Shown here: positions 43,901-52,900 of the stretch, piece after piece
Position numbering within the stretch: position 1 is the stretch's first letter
How the letters are laid out: every line of letters begins with the position of its first letter
From: Stutzerimonas stutzeri
Lineage (GTDB): Bacteria; Pseudomonadota; Gammaproteobacteria; Enterobacterales; Pasteurellaceae
Assembly: GCA_901420285.1 (NCBI GenBank)
Contig: CABDVE010000001.1
Span: forward strand, 1,364,001-1,428,000
Length of the DNA stretch: 64,000 nt
Reading direction: 5' to 3'
Notes under the pieces: generated by a model
The model's database searches: none
What the model was told of the DNA's origin: nothing
The model's input: the letters and a program-made list of their open reading frames with translations, nothing else
Program-made: the position numbers and the translations under genes

Positions 43901-46900
43901 TCGCAGTGTTCGCGGTTGTGTTAGCTGCGTTAGCTGTGCTGTTAGCTGCAGTCGCTGTGCTATTCGCGTTGTTAGCCGTTGTGTTCGCAGCGTTCGCTGT
44001 ACTGTTGGCTGCCAATGCGGTGCTATTTGCGTAGTTCGCAGTGGAGTTCGCAGTATTCGCGGTTGTGTTAGCTACGTTAGCGGTGCTATTCGCTGCGTTA
44101 GCAGTTGAGTTAGCTGCTGTCGCAGTGCTGTTCGCGTTGTTAGCGGTTGTGTTCGCAGTGTTTGCGGTACTGTTCGCTGCCAATGCGGTGCTATTTGCGT
44201 AGTTCGCAGTGGAGTTTGCAGTGTTCGCGGTTGTGTTCGCTGCGTTAGCGGTGCTGTTCGCTGCTGTCGCTGTGCTATTTGCGTTGTTAGCAGTTGTGTT
44301 TGCTAAGTTCGCAGTGCTATTCGCAGTGTTCGCCGTTGTATTGGCCGCGTTAGCTGTGCTGTTGGCTGCTGTTGCTGTGCTGTTTGCGTTGTTAGCCGTT
44401 GTGTTTGCTAAGTTCGCAGTGCTATTTGCTGCAGTCGCCGTGCTATTCGCGTTGTTAGCGGTTGTGTTCGCAGTGTTTGCGGTACTGTTGGCTGCCAATG
44501 CGGTGCTATTTGCATAGTTTGCAGTGGAGTTTGCAGTGTTCGCAGTTGTGTTAGCCGCGTTAGCTGTGCTGTTCGCTGCATTTGCAGTTGAGTTAGCTGC
44601 TGTCGCTGTGCTGTTTGCGTTGTTAGCCGTTGTGTTCGCTGCATTCGCGGTACTGTTGGCTGCCAATGCGGTGCTATTTGCATAGTTCGCAGTGGAGTTT
44701 GCGGTATTCGCAGTTGTGTTGGCTGCGTTAGCAGTGCTATTTGCTGCAGTGGCTGTGCTGTTTGCGTTGTTAGCCGTTGTGTTCGCAGCATTAGCTGTAC
44801 TGTTGGCTACCAATGCGGTGCTATTTGCATAGTTCGCAGTGGAGTTTGCAGTATTCGCAGTTGTGTTAGCCGCGTTAGCTGTGCTGTTCGCTGCCAATGC
44901 GGTGCTGTTCGCGTAGTTCGCAGTGGAGTTTGCAGTATTTGCGGTTGTGTTGGCTGAGTTAGCGGTGCTGTTCGCTGCTGTCGCTGTGCTGTTCGCGTTG
45001 TTAGCGGTTGTGTTTGCAGCATTAGCCGTACTGTTGGCTGCCAATGCGGTGCTATTTGCATAGTTTGCAGTGGAGTTTGCAGTGTTCGCAGTTGCATTCG
45101 CCAAGTTCGCGGTAGTGTTTGCGATCGTTGCGTTTGCCAATGCTGCATTAGCAGTATTGTTCGCAACAGTTGCAAGGCTATTAGCTGCGTTTGCAGTGCT
45201 ATTAGCTACATTCGCTGTGCTGTTAGCCGCGTTAGCAGTTGAGTTCGCTGCAGTCGCTGTGCTATTCGCGTTGTTAGCGGTTGTGTTTGCAGTATTCGCA
45301 GTACTGTTGGCTGCCAATGCGGTGCTATTTGCGTAGTTCGCAGTGGAGTTTGCAGTGTTCGCAGTTGTGTTGGCTGCGTTAGCGGTGCTGTTGGCTGCTG
45401 TCGCTGTGCTATTTGCGTTGTTAGCGGTTGTGTTCGCAGCATTCGCGGTACTGTTGGCTGCCAATGCGGTGCTATTTGCATAGTTTGCAGTGGAGTTTGC
45501 AGTGTTCGCAGTTGCATTCGCCAAGTTCGCGGTAGTGTTTGCGATCGTTGCGTTTGCCAATGCTGCATTAGCAGTATTGTTCGCAACAGTTGCAAGGCTA
45601 TTAGCTGCGTTTGCAGTGCTATTAGCTACATTCGCTGTGCTGTTAGCCGCGTTAGCAGTTGAGTTCGCTGCAGTCGCTGTGCTGTTTGCGTTGTTAGCCG
45701 TTGTGTTTGCTAAGTTCGCAGTGCTATTTGCTGCAGTCGCCGTGCTATTCGCGTTGTTAGCGGTTGTGTTGGCTGCATTCGAGGTACTGTTGGCTGCCAA
45801 TGCGGTGCTATTAGCGTAGTTCGCAGTGGAGTTCGCAGTATTCGCAGTTGTGTTCGCTGCGTTAGCAGTTGAGTTAGCTGCTGTAGCCGTACTATTCGCG
45901 TTGTTAGCCGTTGTGTTGGCTGCATTCGCGGTGCTGTTAGCTGCCAATGCGGTGCTATTTGCATAGTTTGCAGTGGAGTTTGCAGTATTCGCGGTTGTGT
46001 TAGCTGCGTTAGCGGTGCTGTTAGCTGCTGTCGCTGTGCTGTTTGCGTTGTTAGCCGTTGTGTTTGCTAAGTTCGCAGTGCTATTTGCTGCAGTCGCCGT
46101 GCTATTCGCGTTGTTAGCGGTTGTGTTGGCTGCATTCGAGGTACTGTTGGCTGCCAATGCGGTGCTATTAGCGTAGTTCGCAGTGGAGTTCGCAGTATTC
46201 GCAGTTGTGTTCGCTGCGTTAGCAGTTGAGTTAGCTGCTGTAGCCGTACTATTCGCGTTGTTAGCCGTTGTGTTGGCTGCATTTGCGGTGCTGTTGGCTG
46301 CCAATGCGGTGCTATTTGCGTAGTTCGCTGTGGAGTTTGCAGTGTTCGCTGTTGTGTTCGCTGCGTTAGCGGTGCTGTTCGCGTTGTTAGCAGTTGTGTT
46401 TGCAGCATTTGCGGTACTGTTGGCTGCCAATGCGGTGCTATTTGCATAGTTCGCAGTGCTGTTCGCAGTATTCGCAGTTGTGTTGGCTGCGTTAGCGGTG
46501 CTGTTCGCGTTGTTAGCAGTTGTGTTTGCAGCATTTGCGGTAATGTTGGCTGCCAATGCGGTGCTATTTGCGTAGTTCGCTGTGGAGTTTGCAGTGTTCG
46601 CAGTTGTGTTAGCCGCAGTCGCTGTGCTGTTCGCGTTGTTAGCCGTTGTGTTGGCTGCATTAGCGGTACTGTTGGCTGCCAATGAGGTGCTGTTAGCGTA
46701 GTTCCCCGTGCTATTTGCTACCAATGCGGTGCTGTTTGCATAGTTCGCCGTGCTATTTGCTACCAATGCGGTGCTGTTTGCATAGTTCGCAGTGCTGTTC
46801 GCTACCAATGCGGTGCTATTAGCGTAGTTCGCAGTGCTGTTCGCTACCAATGCGGTGCTATTAGCGTAGTTCGCAGTGGAGTTTGCAGTGTTCGCAGTTG

Positions 46901-49900
46901 TGTTAGCTGCGTTAGCGGTGCTGTTGGCTGCGTTAGCGGTGCTGTTAGCTGCTGTTGCTGTGCTGTTTGCGTTGTTAGCGGTTGTGTTCGCTGCATTCGC
47001 GGTACTGTTGGCTGCCAATGCGGTGCTATTTGCATAGTTTGCAGTGGAGTTTGCAGTATTCGCGGTTGTGTTGGCTGCGTTAGCGGTGCTGTTCGCTGCA
47101 TTAGCAGTTGAGTTAGCTGCAGTCGCTGTGCTGTTTGCGTTGTTAGCGGTTGTGTTCGCTGCGTTAGCTGTACTGTTAGCAGCGTTAGCAGTTGAGTTAG
47201 CTGCAGTCGCTGTGCTATTCGCGTTGTTAGCCGTTGTATTGGCTGCATTCGCGGTACTGTTAGCTGCCAATGCGGTGCTATTTGCATAGTTCGCTGTGGA
47301 GTTTGCAGTGTTCGCGGTTGTGTTCGCTGCATTAGCTGTACTGTTCGCAGTATTCGCAGTTGTGTTGGCCGCGTTAGCTGTACTGTTAGCTGCTGTCGCT
47401 GTGCTGTTCGCGTTGTTAGCCGTTGTGTTCGCAGCATTTGCGGTACTGTTGGCTGCCAATGCGGTGCTATTTGCATAGTTCGCAGTGGAGTTCGCAGTAT
47501 TCGCGGTTGTATTAGCCGCGTTAGCAGTTGAGTTAGCTGCGGTCGCTGTGCTGTTCGCGTTGTTAGCAGTTGTGTTTGCAGCGTTCGCGGTACTGTTGGC
47601 TGCCAATGCGGTGCTATTTGCATAGTTCGCAGTGGAGTTTGCAGTGTTGGCGGTTGTGTTCGCTGCGTTAGCTGTGCTGTTAGCTGCAGTCGCTGTGCTA
47701 TTCGCGTTGTTAGCCGTTGTGTTGGCTGCATTCGCGGTGCTGTTAGCTGCCAATGCGGTGCTGTTTGCGTAGTTCGCAGTGCTATTCGCTACCAATGCGG
47801 TGCTGTTTGCATAGTTCGCTGTGGAGTTTGCAGTATTCGCGGTTGCATTCGCCAAGTTCGCGGTAGTGTTTGCGATCGTTGCGTTTGCCAATGCTGCATT
47901 AGCAGTATTGTTCGCAACAGTTGCAAGGCTATTAGCTGCGTTTGCAGTGCTGTTAGCCGCTGTTGCTGTGCTGTTTGCGTTGTTAGCGGTTGTGTTCGCT
48001 AAGTTCGCAGTGCTGTTCGCAGTATTCGCAGTTGTGTTCGCTGCGTTAGCTGTGCTGTTGGCTGCCAATGCGGTGCTATTTGCATAGTTCGCAGTGGAGT
48101 TTGCAGTGTTCGCAGTTGTGTTCGCTGCGTTAGCGGTGCTGTTGGCTGCGTTAGCAGTTGAGTTCGCTGCTGTCGCTGTGCTGTTCGCGTTATTAGCGGT
48201 TGTGTTCGCAGCATTCGCGGTACTGTTGGCTGCCAATGCGGTGCTATTTGCATAGTTCGCAGTGGAGTTTGCAGTATTCGCCGTTGTGTTCGCTGCGTTA
48301 GCTGTGCTATTTGCTGCAGTCGCTGTGCTGTTCGCGTTATTAGCGGTTGTGTTCGCAGCATTCGCGGTACTGTTGGCTGCCAATGCGGTGCTATTTGCAT
48401 AGTTCGCAGTGGAGTTCGCAGTATTCGCGGTTGTATTAGCCGCGTTAGCAGTTGAGTTAGCTGCGGTCGCTGTGCTGTTCGCGTTGTTAGCAGTTGTGTT
48501 TGCAGCGTTCGCGGTACTGTTAGCTGCCAATGCGGTGCTATTTGCATAGTTCGCAGTGGAGTTTGCAGTGTTCGCGGTTGTGTTCGCTGCGTTAGCTGTG
48601 CTGTTAGCTGCAGTCGCTGTGCTATTCGCGTTGTTAGCCGTTGTGTTGGCTGCATTCGCGGTGCTGTTAGCTGCCAATGCGGTGCTGTTTGCGTAGTTCG
48701 CAGTGCTATTCGCTACCAATGCGGTGCTGTTTGCATAGTTCGCTGTGGAGTTTGCAGTATTCGCGGTTGCATTCGCCAAGTTCGCGGTAGTGTTTGCGAT
48801 CGTTGCGTTTGCCAATGCTGCATTAGCAGTATTATTCGCAACAGTTGCAAGGCTATTAGCTGCGTTTGCAGTGCTGTTAGCCGCAGTTGCTGTGCTGTTT
48901 GCGTTGTTAGCCGTTGTGTTGGCTGCATTCGCGGTACTGTTGGCTACCAATGCGGTGCTGTTTGCATAGTTCGCTGTGGAGTTAGCAACATTAGCTGTGC
49001 TGTTTGCAGCATTTGCTGTGCTGTTAGCTGCCAATGCGGTGCTGTTCGCGTAGTTCGCCGTGCTATTTGCTACCAATGCGGTGCTGTTTGCATAGTTTGC
49101 TGTGCTGTTAGCTACCAATGCGGTGCTGTTTGCGTAGTTCGCCGTGCTATTTGCTACCAATGCGGTGCTATTTGCATAGTTCGCAGTGGAGTTTGCAGTG
49201 TTCGCAGTTGTGTTAGCTGCGTTAGCGGTGCTGTTCGCTGCTGTCGCTGTGCTGTTCGCGTTGTTAGCGGTTGTGTTCGCAGCATTTGCGGTACTGTTGG
49301 CTGCCAATGCGGTGCTATTGGCATAGTTCGCAGTGGAGTTCGCAGTGTTCGCGGTTGTGTTCGCTGCGTTAGCGGTGCTGTTCGCTGCTGTCGCTGTGCT
49401 GTTCGCGTTGTTAGCTGTTGTGTTTGCAGCGTTCGCGGTACTGTTAGCTGCCAATGCGGTGCTATTTGCATAGTTCGCAGTGGAGTTAGCCACATTTGCA
49501 GTGCTGTTGGCTGCGTTAGCTGTGCTATTTGCTGCAGTCGCTGTGCTATTTGCGTTGTTAGCCGTTGTGTTCGCAGCATTCGCAGTACTGTTAGCTGCCA
49601 ATGCGGTGCTATTTGCATAGTTCGCAGTGGAGTTCGCAGTATTCGCGGTTGTATTAGCCGCGTTAGCGGTGCTGTTCGCTGCAGTCGCTGTGCTATTCGC
49701 GTTGTTAGCGGTTGTGTTCGCAGCATTTGCGGTGCTGTTCGCTACCAATGCGGTGCTGTTTGCATAGTTCGCAGTGGAGTTTGCAGTATTCGCAGTTGTG
49801 TTCGCTGCGTTAGCAGTTGAGTTAGCTGCTGTCGCTGTGCTATTCGCGTTGTTAGCGGTTGTATTTGCAGCATTCGCGGTACTGTTGGCTGCTAATGCGG

Positions 49901-52900
49901 TGCTGTTTGCATAGTTCGCAGTGCTGTTCGCTACCAATGCGGTGCTATTTGCGTAGTTCGCAGTGGAGTTTGCAGTATTCGCGGTTGTGTTCGCTGCGTT
50001 AGCTGTGCTGTTCGCTGCCAATGCGGTGCTGTTTGCATAGTTCGCAGTGGAGTTTGCAGTATTCGCCGTTGTGTTAGCTGCATTAGCGGTGCTGTTCGCT
50101 GCTGTCGCTGTGCTATTCGCGTTATTAGCCGTTGTGTTTGCAGCATTAGCCGTACTGTTTGCTGCCAATGCGGTGCTGTTTGCATAGTTCGCAGTGGAGT
50201 TTGCAGTGTTCGCGGTTGTGTTCGCTGCGTTAGCTGTGCTGTTCGCTGCATTTGCAGTTGTGTTAGCCGCAGTCGCTGTGCTGTTTGCGTTGTTAGCGGT
50301 TGTGTTCGCAGTGTTTGCGGTACTGTTCGCTGCCAATGCGGTGCTATTCGCGTTGTTAGCCGTTGTGTTCGCAGCGTTCGCGGTACTGTTAGCTGCCAAT
50401 GCGGTGCTATTTGCATAGTTCGCAGTGGAGTTCGCAGTATTCGCCGTTGTGTTGGCTGCGTTAGCGGTGCTGTTAGCCGCGTTAGCAGTTGAGTTAGCTG
50501 CTGTAGCCGTGCTATTCGCGTTGTTAGCCGTTGTGTTCGCAGCGTTCGCGGTACTGTTAGCTGCCAATGCGGTGCTATTTGCGTAGTTCGCTGTGGAGTT
50601 TGCAGTGTTCGCTGTTGTATTCGCTGCGTTAGCAGTTGAGTTAGCTGCTGTCGCTGTGCTGTTCGCGTTATTAGCGGTTGTGTTCGCAGCGTTCGCGGTA
50701 CTGTTCGCTGCGTTAGCAGTTGAGTTAGCTGCTGTAGCCGTGCTGTTCGCGTTATTAGCCGTTGTGTTGGCTGCATTCGCGGTACTGTTCGCTGCCAATG
50801 CGGTGCTATTTGCATAGTTTGCAGTGGAGTTTGCAGTATTCGCGGTTGTGTTGGCTGCGTTAGCTGTGCTGTTAGCCGCAGTTGCAGTGCTGTTCGCGTT
50901 GTTAGCGGTTGTGTTCGCTGCATTTGCTGTGCTGTTGGCTACCAATGCGGTGCTATTTGCATAGTTCGCTGTGGAGTTCGCTACGTTGGCAGTGCTGTTA
51001 GCTGCCAATGCGGTGCTATTTGCGTAGTTCGCAGTGGAGTTTGCAGTATTCGCAGTTGTATTAGCTGCGTTAGCTGTGCTGTTAGCCGCAGTTGCAGTGC
51101 TATTCGCGTTGTTAGCCGTTGTGTTGGCTGCATTAGCTGTACTGTTGGCGGCTTTGGCTTCGGTGGTGGCGTTGTAGGCCACTTGGGCGACGGCGTAGAG
51201 TTGGCTGCCGTTTACGGCGTCGGTTGAGGTGTTGCTCAATAAGCCTGCGGCGACGTTTTGGATGCGGCGTTCAGAGCCGGCTGCGCCGACGCTCACCACG
51301 CCTGCCGGTGTGCTGCCTGAGAAGTTCAGGGTGATGGCGCCCGGGCCGCTGCCGAGGGTTTCGGAGGCGTAGGCGCTGAGGCCTTTGGTGCTGGTGCCGG
51401 CGACAACGTAGGCGCTGTTGGAGCCTAAGAACACGGAATTATTCGTCGTCGTGCTGATGTCGTTACCAAGAGCGAATACGCCGGTTTGGCCTGCGGCTAA
51501 GGTGTTGTTGTTACCCACGCTGTAGGACGCGTTGGCGTTAATGACGCTTGGGTCACCGAATGCACCGGAGTTGTGGCCGTGAACTTGGTTGCCTACGCCG
51601 ATTCCGATAGATTGGTTGCCGGTGACGTTGGACATGTTACCAATAGAAATCCCGGCCTCTCCGCTGACCTGGGAAGAATTACCGATGGCGATGGCATCTT
51701 TCGCGTGAGCTCCTGACCAGCGACCTAATGCAATGCCGGCATCTGCGCCTGTTGATACATTTGCAGTGAAGCCTAATGCCAAAGAAGAATAGGCATTAGC
51801 ATTTGACAAATAACCTAATGCAACACCGCCATCTAAACTGTTTGACTCTCTCCCGATCGATATACCATTTTGGTCAGCGGTGGTTTGAACACCCATTGCA
51901 ATTCCCCAACGACCCGCCGAAATATTGGAACCAATAGCTATAGCGCTTTTTCTTGCGCTCGTGGCATTACCGATTGAAATCGCCTGTTCTTCACTAGCCA
52001 ACGCATTAGCGCCCAATGCAATACTATAAGTATCGAGAGCCTTAGCACCGGCACCAACAGCGGTCGCGCTGTCAGCAACTCCTCTAGCATTAGCACCGAT
52101 GACGGTGGCATTCGTACTGAGTGCTGTCGCATTAGCCCCGATAGCAATTAAGTCACGATGACCGCTTGCTGTGGTTCCTGCCGTCGCATTCGGGCCTAAA
52201 GCTATAGAATCAATGCCTTTTGCCCCTTGACCGTTGCGGTTGCCTGCCACAGTAGAATTAATGCCAACATATTTTGAGCCGGCATTTTGCATGGCGGCGT
52301 AAAGTTGGGAACCGCGAATAGCATCGGTGGAATTGGCGGATACTAAACCTTCGGCTAAACCTTGAATACGGCGGGTTTGATTGGCAGAGATATTGCCTAC
52401 GGAAATCACGCCGACGGCACCGGTTACACCTGCGGTAAGGTTATTATCTGCGGCGGTGTAAGCACTACCGGAACCTAAGAATACAGAATTATTTGCAGTG
52501 TTTGTGATGTTATTACCAAGTGCAAACACATCGGTTTGGCCTGCGGCGAGAGTGTTGTTGTTACCGACGCTGTAAGACGCGTTGGCATTGATGATGCTTG
52601 GGTCACCGAAGGCGCCGGAGTTGTGTCCGTGAACTTGGTTGCCCACGCCGATTCCGATAGATTGGTTGCCGGTGACATTGGAAGCGTTACCGATGGCGAT
52701 GGATTCAAAACCGAGCGTTGTGGCGTTTGAACCCATAGCGATGGATTGATTGCCGGCTGCAGTGGCGTTTGTTCCCACAGCAGTGGATTCTAGGCCGGAA
52801 GCATTGGCTGCATAACCTTGCGCGATGGAATAATCATTGAGCGCCTTTGCCCAACCACCTTGAGCCACTGATGTCATACCGTGTGCTTGTGACATATAGC

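Noticed and set aside
45070-45336. A second gene inside the array encoding a NNTANAALANATIANT segment
   Set aside because: This segment occurs four times as part of the adhesin frame; it is an internal repeat variant.
41683-51146. CRISPR-like array
   Set aside because: The 21-bp units are contiguous with no unique spacers and encode protein; no cas genes are present.
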